Source of the DNA: Paraburkholderia sp. BL23I1N1 | GTDB taxonomy: Bacteria > Pseudomonadota > Gammaproteobacteria > Burkholderiales > Burkholderiaceae | NCBI RefSeq assembly: GCF_003610295.1 | Contig: NZ_RAPV01000004.1 | Location: 201,865 to 265,864 of the forward strand | Length of the DNA stretch: 64,000 bases | Direction: 5' to 3' | In this document: in pieces, positions 8,925 to 17,415 of the stretch | How positions within the stretch are numbered: the first letter of the stretch is position 1 | How the letters are laid out: every line of letters begins with the position of its first letter | Notes under the pieces: model-generated | Database searches by the model: none | What the model was told of the DNA's origin: nothing | The model's input: only the letters and a program-made list of their open reading frames with translations | Made by a program: the position numbers and the translations under genes

Positions 8925-9217
8925 GCGCCATGGACTTCACGGAGGTGACCGCTGTGGCGGCCGCCGACGATCCCGGACTATGCAAATGGCGGCCGTCCGG
9001 CGAGTTCGCCCTGGTCCATCCGTCGGGCTGGACGATCGCGCGGTACTCAGTCTGCGACGAGTGGCGCTACCTGTTGTGGGAACCGGTTGATCTGTGCCGC
9101 CACACGCGCGGCAATGCGTCTCACGGCCCTTTCAACAATGTGCGCGATGCGATGCGTTTGCATAGGCAGCTCGCGTCGCCGGATCTCAACGCGGGTGATG
9201 GAAAAGACTGCGATTGA
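8921..9217 (+). CDS. Small accessory protein with a P-x-GW-x-I motif
   Basis: This is a 98-residue soluble protein translationally coupled to virB11 by an ATGA overlap. The core FALVHPSGWTIARYSVCDEWRYLLWE resembles, in spacing and key residues, the core of the 67-residue protein at 16709-16912 (YEFVYPGGWSIT, then SRWTLL). Both have a later Ala/Met/His segment. This suggests a small family specific to this element. The function is not known; no enzymatic motif is evident. Confidence 0.65.
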   Translation: MSAMDFTEVTAVAAADDPGLCKWRPSGEFALVHPSGWTIARYSVCDEWRYLLWEPVDLCRHTRGNASHGPFNNVRDAMRLHRQLASPDLNAGDGKDCD

Positions 9218-9291
9218 GCGGACCGATGAAATGCATTGCTGCGCAGCCGCCTGCTCGATGGGCGGTTGCATTCTGCCAGGCCGGAGGGCGC

Positions 9292-9789
9292 ATGAAGTTC
9301 AGCATCAGTGATGTCGAAGCGGCGATCGACAGCTGGCGCCGGTGTTCGTCATCGGACGAAGCGTTTGTCGCCAGTGTAGAAGCGCGGGCGTTGGCCCGGC
9401 TTTACGGCGCGGTGATCGTGCATGGCTGTGCAGTGGTGTCCGACACCGAGCTTGACGATGCGCAGCGCGACGCCCTGCGCGTTCTTTCGATCAGCCATCC
9501 CAGGGCAATGGAGAAAGGAGATTTCATGACCGGCCATCGCAGATTGACCGAAGCCATGGAAGCCGTCGCGAATATCGCGGCGCCGCCCGGCACGCTCAGT
9601 ACCGTCCAGCTCCAGCTGACGCTGGATCGCATGACAAGCCACGCGAGCGAGATTGAGGCGGTGTATCTCGCCTTGCGACAGCGGGGCGTAGCAGAGGCAG
9701 ACCTGGGCGTGGCCGTGTCCACGCTCACGGCGGGCGACGTTGCTCCGTGGGTCGAAGCATTGAAGCTGACGGGGCAAATGAAGCAATGA
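9292..9789 (+). CDS. DUF3717-like N-terminal domain plus second helical domain
   Basis: The protein is 165 residues, starting at an ATG after CCGGAGG; a TTG start 78 bases upstream is possible. The first 60 residues (ISDVEAAIDSWRR, then EARALARLYGAVIV) fit the small Burkholderia DUF3717 family. A second helical domain begins at Met79. That Met codon at 9526 is itself preceded by AAAGGAG eight bases upstream, so a shorter product may be made from the same frame. The function of DUF3717 is unknown. The gene lies between virB11 and the coupling protein. Confidence 0.65.
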   Translation: MKFSISDVEAAIDSWRRCSSSDEAFVASVEARALARLYGAVIVHGCAVVSDTELDDAQRDALRVLSISHPRAMEKGDFMTGHRRLTEAMEAVANIAAPPGTLSTVQLQLTLDRMTSHASEIEAVYLALRQRGVAEADLGVAVSTLTAGDVAPWVEALKLTGQMKQ

Positions 9790-9814
9790 GTAATCCAACC
9801 GTGGAGGTCAGGCA

Positions 9815-10375
9815 ATGAAGACAGAGATCCGATTCCGCATCGGCGACAAATGGATCTGTGTGGAGGGTGGCAACGGCTACGCGCCGGATCATCCCGACTA
9901 CGTGACCTTTGCGGTGCGCGAGGCCAGGGCGAACGGCAAACCGGGCGGTCGTGTCGCCGCTAACTTCTCTGTACGTCGACGCGCGGTGCAGGAACTCGGG
10001 CTGCGCCTGCTCGATCTTGCGGACCGCATGACGCCGGAGACAACCTGGCAGAACAGCCAGCCGGTCGGCGAGACCGGCCAGCCACCGCTCCTGTTCACGT
10101 TCGGTGATGACGATCGTGCGGTGCGGGAAAGGCTTCTCGCGGACAAGCCAGCGAACTTCGCCCGACATGTGTACGCGAGCGCCGAGCGCCTGCGCGCCCG
10201 TATGCCGATCCTGCGCGCGGCGCAGCGCGTCCTGGAGCACTGCGACGACGAAACGGCCGCAGGCCTGCACGTGCTGGTCGCAGCAGCAGATCAGGCCGGC
10301 GGGTTTCCGGCCAGGCCGGTCGTGGGTTTTGACGCCGCCGAATTCCAGATTGATAGCGACACGCCCACCCACTGA
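9815..10375 (+). CDS. Unrecognised soluble protein of the transfer operon
   Basis: The protein is 186 residues with a good ribosome-binding site (GGAGG) upstream of the ATG. It has a beta-rich N-terminus (IRFRIGDKWICVEGG) and a helical, Arg/Ala-rich middle, with no membrane helix and no recognisable catalytic motif. The stop is nine bases before the membrane part of the coupling protein, so it is very likely co-transcribed. I cannot assign a function. Confidence 0.6.
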   Translation: MKTEIRFRIGDKWICVEGGNGYAPDHPDYVTFAVREARANGKPGGRVAANFSVRRRAVQELGLRLLDLADRMTPETTWQNSQPVGETGQPPLLFTFGDDDRAVRERLLADKPANFARHVYASAERLRARMPILRAAQRVLEHCDDETAAGLHVLVAAADQAGGFPARPVVGFDAAEFQIDSDTPTH

Positions 10376-10384
10376 GGACCACCC

Positions 10385-10747
10385 ATGCCAAAACCGCTTC
10401 GCATCCTCATTCCTGTCGTGGTCTTCCTGCTGATCCTGGGCGGCTTCGCGGTCCTTGGCCAGTTCGCCGGCGGTCAGCTCTTCGCGAAGATGCAGAAGCT
10501 GCCTGAGGGTAGCGCGGGCCTGTTCACGCTGTACGACTACTGGCACGCCTACGGCGATGTACCAGTGGTGGTGCGCGCGCTCAGGGTGTGCACGCTGCTC
10601 TCGGTGGTCATTACCGCCCTGCCGGTGGCTGTGATCACGATGGCGCTCGTCTCGGGCCGCAAGCGCCTCGCGCAGTTCGGCGAGGCCCGTTTTGCGACCC
10701 GCAGCGACATCGTGAAGGCCGGCCTTCTGGAGAAGAAACAGCCATGA
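10385..10747 (+). CDS. Membrane domain of a split VirD4-type coupling protein
   Basis: The protein is 120 residues with two transmembrane helices at about 7-27 and 58-88. It is followed by FGEARFATRSDIVKAGLL, the conserved juxtamembrane segment that in ordinary VirD4/TraG proteins leads directly into the ATPase domain. The protein stops just after this segment. The ATPase begins in a separate gene at 10947 with IVGKHKGEYLKYYG, the next conserved block. The two genes together therefore correspond to one coupling protein. The stop overlaps the start of the 66-residue ORF (ATGA). Confidence 0.75.
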   Translation: MPKPLRILIPVVVFLLILGGFAVLGQFAGGQLFAKMQKLPEGSAGLFTLYDYWHAYGDVPVVVRALRVCTLLSVVITALPVAVITMALVSGRKRLAQFGEARFATRSDIVKAGLLEKKQP

Positions 10748-10944
10748 CGATGCCTGAAACGTTTCCGAAGTCCGCGTGCGTTCTATATGCGTCAACGCGC
10801 CGCGGCATGAGCGAGCTTTCTGTGCTGCCGCTCGACATCGACCGGTGGTATTCGGCCTGTGAGCGCCAGTTCGAGACTGACTGGCGCCGCAGGTTTGCCG
10901 TGAGCACCGCTGCAGCAGTCCTTCATATCGCACTTGCGGAGTAA
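10744..10944 (+). CDS. 66-residue protein inside the split coupling-protein locus
   Basis: This small soluble ORF starts in the stop of the membrane-domain gene (ATGA) and ends two bases before the ATPase-domain start, so it fills the gap exactly. The sequence contains PLDIDRWYSACERQF and a helical C-terminus. No family is recognised. Its tight coupling on both sides suggests it is translated, possibly as a partner of the two coupling-protein parts. Confidence 0.5.
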   Translation: MTMPETFPKSACVLYASTRRGMSELSVLPLDIDRWYSACERQFETDWRRRFAVSTAAAVLHIALAE

Positions 10945-10946
10945 GC

Positions 10947-12746
10947 ATGTCACACATGTATCCACCGTTCATTGTCGGCAAGCACAAGGGCGAATACCTG
11001 AAGTACTACGGCCAGGATTTCCTGATGACGGCCGCCGGCACCCGCTCCGGCAAGGGCACCTCGCTCGTGATCCCGAATCTTCTCACCTATCCCGATTCGG
11101 TCGTGGTCGAGGACATCAAGGAAGAGAACTACCTGTACACGTCAGGCTACCGCCGGGCGTGTGGTCACGAGACCTACCTGTGGGCGCCGTTCTCCGAAGA
11201 CGGACGCTCGCACGCGTATAACCCGCTTGAATACATCCAGCGCCGCGCGCCGTACACCCGTGTAGGTGACGTGATGACGATCGGCGAACACCTGTATCCG
11301 TCCAACGTCGATGCGCGCCTGAAGTACTGGAACGACAACGCGCGCAACCTGTTCATCGGCATCGTGCTGTATCTGCTGGAAACGCCTTCGCTGCCGTGCA
11401 CGTTCGGCGAGGTGTTGCGGCAGGCCTCCGGCAAGGGTCGGGCGATCCGTGAACACATCTCGTCGATCGTCAGCACGCGCGCCGACGCAGCGCATGCGAC
11501 TCAGGGCACTGAGGGCCTGCCGCCGCTCACCTTCGAGTGTCTCGATGCGCTGAACCGCTTCCTGTCGCAGTCGAAAGAGGCCTTCGCGAACATCGTGTCG
11601 ACGATGACCGCGCCGCTGAACGTTTTCAGCAATCCCGTCGTGGACGCCGCAACCAGCCGTTCGGACTTCGATCTGGCCGATGTGCGCAGAAAGCGCATGT
11701 CGATCTATGTGGGCATCAAGCCAGGCGACCTGAAGGCCGGCGCGCTGCTGATCAACCTCTTTTTCTCGCAGCTGATCGACCTGAACACGCGCGAACTGCC
11801 TGCCGAAAATCCTGCGCTCAAATACCAGTGCGCGCTGATCCTGGACGAGTTTGCAGCGCCCGGCAAGATCGACATCATCGATACGGCCAACCCGTTCATT
11901 GCTGGCTACAACCTCCGGCTGATGCTGATCTTTCAGGGCATGTCCCAGATCGAGGATCCGAAGCTGTACGGGAAGCACGGTGCCGAAACGCTGGCGATCA
12001 ACTGCAAGATGCGTAGCCTTTATGCGCCGCGCACGGTGAAGGAGTCGGAAGAGTACTCGAAGATGCTGGGCACCTTCACGCTGATGGCGCGCTCGCGCAG
12101 CCGTAGCCGCGGCCGCAGTTCGTCGACCAGTACCAACGACTCGGAACATGGCAGGCCTCTCATGTTGCCGCAGGAGTTGCGCGCGCTGAAGCACAACAAA
12201 CAGATCATCACGATGGAGGGCTGCGAGCCGATCCTGTGCGAGAAGGCGTTTTTCTATGAAGACGCCGAACTCGTCGACCGGCTCGTGCGACAGAGCCCCT
12301 ACCTGCAGGGCGTCATGGCGAAGCTGGAGACGACCAACCGCCGTCGCGCCTGGTTCGGTTTCGGTCCGAAGTTTCCTGACGAAACGCAAATGAAACACGC
12401 GGCGTTCGTCGCGCGCGAACTGTGCGCACCCGTGCCGAAGATCGACGTCGAACAGTGGTGGCAGACGCAGAACGAGGCGCGCCGCGCACAGCAGGCTGCA
12501 GCGGCCGCCGAGTTGGCCCTGCAGTCGGGCGGCCAGACGCGAGATGTCCGGGATGTTCGCGAGCACGAGATCGGTGTCCTCGCGCCTGTTCATCTGGCCA
12601 ACCGTCACAGCATCCGCGCATCGCTTTTCCAGTTGATGCCGTATCTGCGTGAAGTCCTGCCCGAATCAGCAACCGCGGCCGCCGCCGTGTCAGGGCAGAC
12701 CGCAGCATCTGAACCCCAGCCTGAACCGCAAGGAGCAACTGTATGA
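10947..12746 (+). CDS. virD4: VirD4/TraG coupling-protein ATPase (without its own membrane domain)
   Basis: The protein is 599 residues. It begins almost at once with the conserved IVGKHKGEYLKYYG and a Walker A of the VirD4 type (AAGTRSGKGTSLVIPNLL). Walker B lies in ALILDEFAAPGK. Further VirD4 blocks include LTYPDSVVVEDIKEEN, NARNLFIGIVLYLLE and MFQ-like LIFQGMSQIEDPKLYG. No N-terminal transmembrane helices are present; these are encoded by 10385-10747. It should bring the relaxosome to the secretion channel. The stop overlaps the next start (ATGA). The C-terminal tail is Ala/Gln-rich. Confidence 0.92.
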   Translation: MSHMYPPFIVGKHKGEYLKYYGQDFLMTAAGTRSGKGTSLVIPNLLTYPDSVVVEDIKEENYLYTSGYRRACGHETYLWAPFSEDGRSHAYNPLEYIQRRAPYTRVGDVMTIGEHLYPSNVDARLKYWNDNARNLFIGIVLYLLETPSLPCTFGEVLRQASGKGRAIREHISSIVSTRADAAHATQGTEGLPPLTFECLDALNRFLSQSKEAFANIVSTMTAPLNVFSNPVVDAATSRSDFDLADVRRKRMSIYVGIKPGDLKAGALLINLFFSQLIDLNTRELPAENPALKYQCALILDEFAAPGKIDIIDTANPFIAGYNLRLMLIFQGMSQIEDPKLYGKHGAETLAINCKMRSLYAPRTVKESEEYSKMLGTFTLMARSRSRSRGRSSSTSTNDSEHGRPLMLPQELRALKHNKQIITMEGCEPILCEKAFFYEDAELVDRLVRQSPYLQGVMAKLETTNRRRAWFGFGPKFPDETQMKHAAFVARELCAPVPKIDVEQWWQTQNEARRAQQAAAAAELALQSGGQTRDVRDVREHEIGVLAPVHLANRHSIRASLFQLMPYLREVLPESATAAAAVSGQTAASEPQPEPQGATV

Positions 12747-14479
12747 ACGAGATCGAATTTCCTGCCGACCGGATCGATTACCGCGAACGCGATGCGGCCA
12801 ACGCCGATGATGCGTCGACCATCCGCGCGCGCGTCACGCCGCCGGCGAACGAGCCGGACGCGGGCGCCGTGCCTGGCAATCCGGACACGCCGGTCGATAA
12901 CGCGACTGAAGAGCGCCTGAAGAAGATTCGCGCGGCCGATCGGGAGAAGGTCGAGAAGCTGCTCAAGCGCGACGCCGCACCCAACGTCGCGACCGACACA
13001 GCGACCGACGAGGCGGTGAAGCCGGCCGCCGGCACCGGCAAGCCACTCGGGAAGAAGGGCGAGGAGCCGCCGAACATCATCCGACCGAAACCGGTTTTTG
13101 AGAAGACCGGCTATGACGTGCCGAAGTCGGTCAGTAACCGCTATGTCGCGCACGAAGGCAAGTTTCTCGATCGCAAGAGCGAGACGGTGCACTTCGAGGA
13201 CAAGGGCCGCTCGCTGTCCACGGCCAGCGAGGACCGCGAGGTGATCGCGCACATGGTCGAGGTCGCGAAAGCGAAAAACTGGGGAGAACTGCAGCTCAAG
13301 GGCAGCGAGGAATTCCGCCGGCAGGCGTGGATTGCGGCCGAACTTGCCGGCGTGCCAACGCGCGGTTTCAAACCCGCATCGCAAGATCGCGCCGCACTGA
13401 CTGCCGCACGCGAAGCGATGCGCATCGGCGCCGGAGACAGATCGAACGACGGCGAGGGGGCCCGCACGAACTCGCTGGAAACCGCTGCCGGCCAGAAGCA
13501 GGATGCGACGGGCCCTGAAAAGCCCGTGCCGGATCCCGCCAGCGGTGCCGTCGCAGGTCCGGTCCCGGCGTCGCAGGATGCCGGCCGCGGCGCGACGCAG
13601 ACGGGCCCGAGGGCTGATAAACAGTCGCAACAGCAGCCGCAGCCGGACCAGTCCATGGCAGACCCTCAACCCGCTTCGCCGTCGCTGGATCAGTCTGCGG
13701 CTGGCGTGACTGCGGGCGTACTCGTCGCGCACGGCGGTGCACCGTTCAATCACGATCCGAAGCAGAACGCGAGCTATTACGCGACCGTGCGCACGGCCGG
13801 CGGTGAACGCACCGTGTGGGGACTGGATCTCGAACGCGCGATCGGCGAAAGCCGTGTGCAACCCGGTCAGCGGATCGAGCTGGAAAAGGGCGGTAGCAAA
13901 ACGGTCACTGCGCAGCAGCGTCAGTTCGACGACAAGGGTAACGAACTCGCCCCGAAGTCGGTGGAAAGCCGGCGCAACGAATGGCTGGTGTCCTCGCCGG
14001 ATGTACCGGGTCTGCCCACGCGCGAGCAGCGCGAGGCGCTGGCCAGCGTGCGCCGCGAAGTGGACGAGCGCCGCCGGATCGATCAGGCGCGCGAGCGGTT
14101 CCTGAACGGAGACTGGCAATACTCGAAGGAACAGCAGAAGACGCTCGATGAGGCGCGCGAACGCATCAAGGCGCAGGCCGCGCGCGAGGTGCTGCGTGAC
14201 GAGATCAGGGGCTTGCCCGAGCAGCAGCAGGAGAAGCTGATGGGGGAGTTCGAAAGCGCCGTGGCCGAGGCGCGCGCGGCTAACCGGCCGCTGGAGGTCC
14301 CGATTCCGCAGGTCAGCGAGGCAACGATCGAGGCGGTGCGTGAGCAGATCGAGCGCGAGCAGCGGGGGCTGGCCCAGGCCGCGCAGCAGGCGACGCAACC
14401 TGCGTCGCGGGAGCCGGGACAGGATCCGCAGCCACACACCGCCGGACACGACGGACCGACCCTCGAAATGGAACCGTAA
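12743..14479 (+). CDS. LPD7-domain mobilisation / DNA-processing accessory protein
   Basis: The protein is 578 residues. Residues about 130-210 (YVAHEGKFLDR, then DREVIAHMVEVAKAKNW and FRRQAWIAAELAGV) match the LPD7 domain found in relaxase- and primase-associated plasmid proteins. Residues about 320-395 (SYYATVRTAGGERTVWGLDL) match a beta-rich module common in TraI/TraC-like plasmid proteins. The rest is low-complexity and coiled coil. No relaxase Tyr/His-triad motif was found, so it is probably not the relaxase itself. It is coupled to the coupling-protein gene by an ATGA overlap. Confidence 0.75.
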   Translation: MNEIEFPADRIDYRERDAANADDASTIRARVTPPANEPDAGAVPGNPDTPVDNATEERLKKIRAADREKVEKLLKRDAAPNVATDTATDEAVKPAAGTGKPLGKKGEEPPNIIRPKPVFEKTGYDVPKSVSNRYVAHEGKFLDRKSETVHFEDKGRSLSTASEDREVIAHMVEVAKAKNWGELQLKGSEEFRRQAWIAAELAGVPTRGFKPASQDRAALTAAREAMRIGAGDRSNDGEGARTNSLETAAGQKQDATGPEKPVPDPASGAVAGPVPASQDAGRGATQTGPRADKQSQQQPQPDQSMADPQPASPSLDQSAAGVTAGVLVAHGGAPFNHDPKQNASYYATVRTAGGERTVWGLDLERAIGESRVQPGQRIELEKGGSKTVTAQQRQFDDKGNELAPKSVESRRNEWLVSSPDVPGLPTREQREALASVRREVDERRRIDQARERFLNGDWQYSKEQQKTLDEARERIKAQAAREVLRDEIRGLPEQQQEKLMGEFESAVAEARAANRPLEVPIPQVSEATIEAVREQIEREQRGLAQAAQQATQPASREPGQDPQPHTAGHDGPTLEMEP

Positions 14480-14555
14480 AACGGCAGATCGCTACGGGAG
14501 GCCGCGCCCGTTTCACGACCGTCATCGTCAAATCGAACAACAGGAGCAGGACATC

Positions 14556-15263
14556 ATGAAGATCGCCGTAATCAATTTCTCGGGCAACGTCGGCAAAAGC
14601 ACCGTTGCCCACCATCTCCTCGCACCGCGCCTTGACGGTGCGGACGTCATTTCCATCGAATCCATCAACTCGGATGGAACCGAGACCGCCGCGCTGCGTG
14701 GAAAAGAGTTCGACGAACTGCAGGAACGGATGATGTCACGCACTAACGTCGTGGTCGACGTGGGTGCATCAAATGTCGAGGACTACATTTCGCTGATGCA
14801 GCGGTATGAGGGCTCCCATGAAGACTTCGACAGATTCGTTGTTCCGACCGTACCCGCTCTCAAACAGCAACTGGACACGATTGCGACACTTAACCAGCTA
14901 GGCGAATTAGGCATTCCGGCGAGCCGGATCCGGCTGCTGTTCAACTTCGTAGACAGCAAGTCGGATGTAACCAGGGTATTCGCGCGGTTGTTCGAACAGC
15001 ATCGCAAAGCCAGTACGTTTGTGATCGATTCGTCGGCGGTCGTATACGAAAATCCGATCTACGAAAAAATCAAAGCGGTTGGCAAGACAATCAGTGAAGT
15101 CAACGATGATCCAATCGATTATGTAGCCTGGAATGCTCAGGCACTGGAAGACGGTACCCCCGAGCAGGAACGGGCTCGCATCCGCCAGATGGTAGCAATC
15201 AAACGGCTTGCTTCACGCGTGACGCGAGAACATGACGATGCCTTCCGGCTACTGGTGCAGTAA
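14556..15263 (+). CDS. stbB: StbB-like ParA-family plasmid stability protein
   Basis: The protein is 235 residues, starting at an ATG after AGGAG. It begins MKIAVINFSGNVGKSTVAHH, a P-loop (GNVGKST) typical of StbB from IncW-type stability operons. A later VVVDVGASNVEDY block and FVVPTVPALKQQ strand follow. StbB is thought to balance plasmid segregation and conjugation. The next gene starts in its stop codon (TAATG). A StbA DNA-binding gene was not recognised next to it. Confidence 0.82.
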   Translation: MKIAVINFSGNVGKSTVAHHLLAPRLDGADVISIESINSDGTETAALRGKEFDELQERMMSRTNVVVDVGASNVEDYISLMQRYEGSHEDFDRFVVPTVPALKQQLDTIATLNQLGELGIPASRIRLLFNFVDSKSDVTRVFARLFEQHRKASTFVIDSSAVVYENPIYEKIKAVGKTISEVNDDPIDYVAWNAQALEDGTPEQERARIRQMVAIKRLASRVTREHDDAFRLLVQ

Positions 15264-15706
15264 TGGGCGCACCAGACGATTCGATCCGCGAAGAACTGAT
15301 CGGCGCGGTGCTCGGCGAGCTGTCGCTCCTGCGCCGCGACGTGAAAGACCTGTCACAACTGCTCGAGGCGAGCGGCAAACAGTTCAAGGATGACGGCGAG
15401 CTGACGCTGCTGCGTTTTACGTCGCGCCACGAACAGTTCCTGAAGCAGTTTTCAGAATCGAGCGCCGACGTGCTTGCGCAGGCGGCCAGTTTCGCGCAGG
15501 CCCGCGACCAGTTGCTCGGTGAAATCTCGCTGCGGCAATACGACGAAGCGAATGGCCGTAGCCGCCAGTTGCTGAGGGACGTACTGCGCGAGGAAGGCTG
15601 GAACAACCGGTCGGCCCTCACGCGGTTCGAACTCGCAGTATGGATGGGCGGCACCGCGCTGATATCGGCCGCCGTGACGCTCGGCGCGTTCGTGGTGTTG
15701 CACTGA
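15263..15706 (+). CDS. StbC-like membrane-anchored protein
   Basis: The protein is 147 residues and overlaps stbB by one base. It has a long helical, probably coiled-coil N-terminal part (LSLLRRDVKDLSQLLEAS) and one C-terminal transmembrane helix (GGTALISAAVTLGAFVVL). Its position after stbB suggests the StbC-like partner. Sequence evidence alone would not be enough to name it, so the gene symbol is left empty. Confidence 0.65.
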   Translation: MGAPDDSIREELIGAVLGELSLLRRDVKDLSQLLEASGKQFKDDGELTLLRFTSRHEQFLKQFSESSADVLAQAASFAQARDQLLGEISLRQYDEANGRSRQLLRDVLREEGWNNRSALTRFELAVWMGGTALISAAVTLGAFVVLH

Positions 15707-15732
15707 TTGCCGTGATGCAAGGAAGACACACC

Positions 15733-16056
15733 ATGAAAACCCTTCTGGGAATGCTTCTGGCCGGCTCGCTTCTGGTCGGCCCGCTCATCAGCACGCCGGC
15801 GCACGCCGACGACAACGAAGACGCCTGCGGTGCGGTGCTCTGTCTTGCGGGGTTGATGGCAGGCGGCAGCGGTGGACAGAAATGCAGTGGGTACGAGGCC
15901 AACTATTTTTCGATTGTGCGCTATCACCATGGGCACTTCGATCTGAGTGGCACTTCGAACGCACGAGGTGATTACCTGAACCAGTGCCGATCGGTTGGCG
16001 GCGACCAGAAAAGTTCTGTCAATTCGAAATACGGCAGCGTCGAGAACGGGCCTTGA
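15733..16056 (+). CDS. TrbM/KikA/MpfK-family conjugal transfer protein
   Basis: The protein is 107 residues with a signal peptide cleaved near AHA/DD. The mature part has the family signature DACGAVLCLAGLM, a Cys in QKCSGYEANYFSIVR, and YLNQCRSV. The Cys pattern fits TrbM/KikA, a small secreted or periplasmic protein of conjugation operons. An in-frame ATG 21 bases upstream is less likely, because the signal peptide starts at MKTLLGML. Confidence 0.85.
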   Translation: MKTLLGMLLAGSLLVGPLISTPAHADDNEDACGAVLCLAGLMAGGSGGQKCSGYEANYFSIVRYHHGHFDLSGTSNARGDYLNQCRSVGGDQKSSVNSKYGSVENGP

Positions 16057-16197
16057 AACCAGTCTCTCAGCCTGGTGACACCCTCGGGCCGCCAGGATTC
16101 GCACGCCGGTGGCGTTCTCGCGTCACCGGCGCTTTTTTCCGGTATCCATAAGCCGCGGTTGAAACCGCCGCAACAGCATCCACAGGAGAACCATGCA

Positions 16198-16722
16198 ATG
16201 ACAAATGCGCTCCCACTCACCCTGGCCCGGCGTCAGGCTGCCGCTTCAATCGACTGGCCGGAATGCACAGCCTTGCTGCTCAACCCCGATCCTGCCGTGC
16301 GCAGAAGCCTCAGGCTGCTGGGGATTTTCGCGGGCGTGCTGGCCGTTCTCTGGATGGTCGGCACCGATCCGCGCGGGCCGGTCCAGACGTGGGCGCAGTC
16401 GGTTGAGAACCGCGAGATGAGGCCAGCGATGGAGTCCGCGATGAACGCCGGCAACCGCGTCGCCGGAACCTGGCTGACGACGCACTTCCGGCAGGATTAT
16501 CCGGGACTGCTGCAACAGGAGGCGGACGCAGGCGAGCCGACGGCAATGTTCATCATGGGCCGGATCCTGATGAACAGCGCGCATCCCGGTCGCTTCGTCA
16601 CGCTCGACCGGAACCTGACGGCGTCGCAGGTGAAGGGGAAAGGTCTTGATCTTGTGCGCAAGGCTGCGGCCGCGGGCAATCCGGACGCGCTACTGTTTGT
16701 GGCCCGTCATGATGGAGCATGA
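16198..16722 (+). CDS. Single-pass membrane protein with Sel1-like C-terminal end
   Basis: The protein is 174 residues, starting at an ATG nine bases after AGGAG. One membrane helix lies at about residues 39-58 (LRLLGIFAGVLAVLWMVG). The C-terminal part (LLQQEADAGEPTAMFIMG, then DLVRKAAAAGNPDALLF) resembles paired Sel1-type repeats. The last 109 bases of shared sequence are repeated exactly at 29748-29856, where only the 3' end of this gene survives. The function is unknown; it is one of the tail genes of the transfer operon. Confidence 0.65.
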   Translation: MTNALPLTLARRQAAASIDWPECTALLLNPDPAVRRSLRLLGIFAGVLAVLWMVGTDPRGPVQTWAQSVENREMRPAMESAMNAGNRVAGTWLTTHFRQDYPGLLQQEADAGEPTAMFIMGRILMNSAHPGRFVTLDRNLTASQVKGKGLDLVRKAAAAGNPDALLFVARHDGA

Positions 16723-16912
16723 GGGCCGGACGCAAAACAGTCCGTATGAATTCGTCTATCCGGGCGGCTGGTCGATCACCAACCGGATCATCAACGGCAA
16801 GTCACGCTGGACGCTGTTGTGCGCCGGCGAGCAGTTCGGCGCGTTCAGCAGCGCCGCCGCCGCGATGAACCACCATGCCGCGCTGATGAAGAAACGGGAC
16901 GGCGGCAGCTGA
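16709..16912 (+). CDS. 67-residue P-GGW-family small protein
   Basis: This is a small soluble protein starting inside the end of the previous gene. The core YEFVYPGGWSIT followed by SRWTLLCAGEQFGAF resembles the 98-residue protein encoded after virB11 (8921-9217). A truncated copy lies at 29866-30075. The gene is intact here. Family and function are not recognised. Confidence 0.6.
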   Translation: MMEHEGRTQNSPYEFVYPGGWSITNRIINGKSRWTLLCAGEQFGAFSSAAAAMNHHAALMKKRDGGS

Positions 16913-17056
16913 CGCGGGGCCAGCGGTCGTCCGTCGGCTGGAGTGGACCGATGGAGTCGAACTGGAATATCAGACCGGCGCCGGCAGCACTGAACCGCCC
17001 GATGGTCTGCAAGCGCTGGCCGCAGTACACTGCCCGTCGATGTGGAGGAGAACACG

Positions 17057-17413
17057 ATGAAACTCACTTCCGGAAAACTGCTCGACCTGATGGAGGCGGG
17101 TCGAACCTATCGGGCAAGCGAGCTGGCCGAGTGCTTCGATACGTCGACGGCGCAGGTCAACGACATGCTCTGCACACTGGTCGAGGCCGGTTTCGTGCGC
17201 ATGAACAGTCATTCATCGCGAATCCTCCGCTTTGAGCGGCTGTCGTTCGAACCCGACCCACCGTCGCGTGCCGCTGTAGACACCAATGCGCCGGCGACCG
17301 TGGCCATCCCGCCGGTAACCCGGACGCAGCAAGGTTCCCCGCGCGGCTATGAGGCGTCACTCGCCAGCGTCCGCAGCCTCGCGATGGCCGCGCGCCATTC
17401 GTCGCGAGGCTGA
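17057..17413 (+). CDS. Winged-helix DNA-binding protein (copy A)
   Basis: The protein is 118 residues, starting at an ATG after GGAGGAG. Residues 1-62 form a winged-helix pattern (LTSGKLLDLMEAG, ASELAECFDTSTAQVNDML, LVEAGFVRMNSHSSRILRF). The rest is Pro-rich and disordered, ending with a conserved YEASLASVRSLAM. It is probably a small transcription factor of the element. A paralogue lies at 30072-30440 and a more distant winged-helix protein at 53885-54196. The regulated target is unknown. Confidence 0.72.
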   Translation: MKLTSGKLLDLMEAGRTYRASELAECFDTSTAQVNDMLCTLVEAGFVRMNSHSSRILRFERLSFEPDPPSRAAVDTNAPATVAIPPVTRTQQGSPRGYEASLASVRSLAMAARHSSRG

Positions 17414-17415
17414 CC

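Noticed and set aside
11142..12608. Long minus-strand frame opposite the coupling ATPase
   Set aside because: The composition is typical of antisense shadow frames and the + strand gene is certain.
12605..14449. 614-codon minus-strand frame opposite the LPD7 protein
   Set aside because: Leu/Arg-rich without domain signal; the + strand gene has recognised domains and coupled start.
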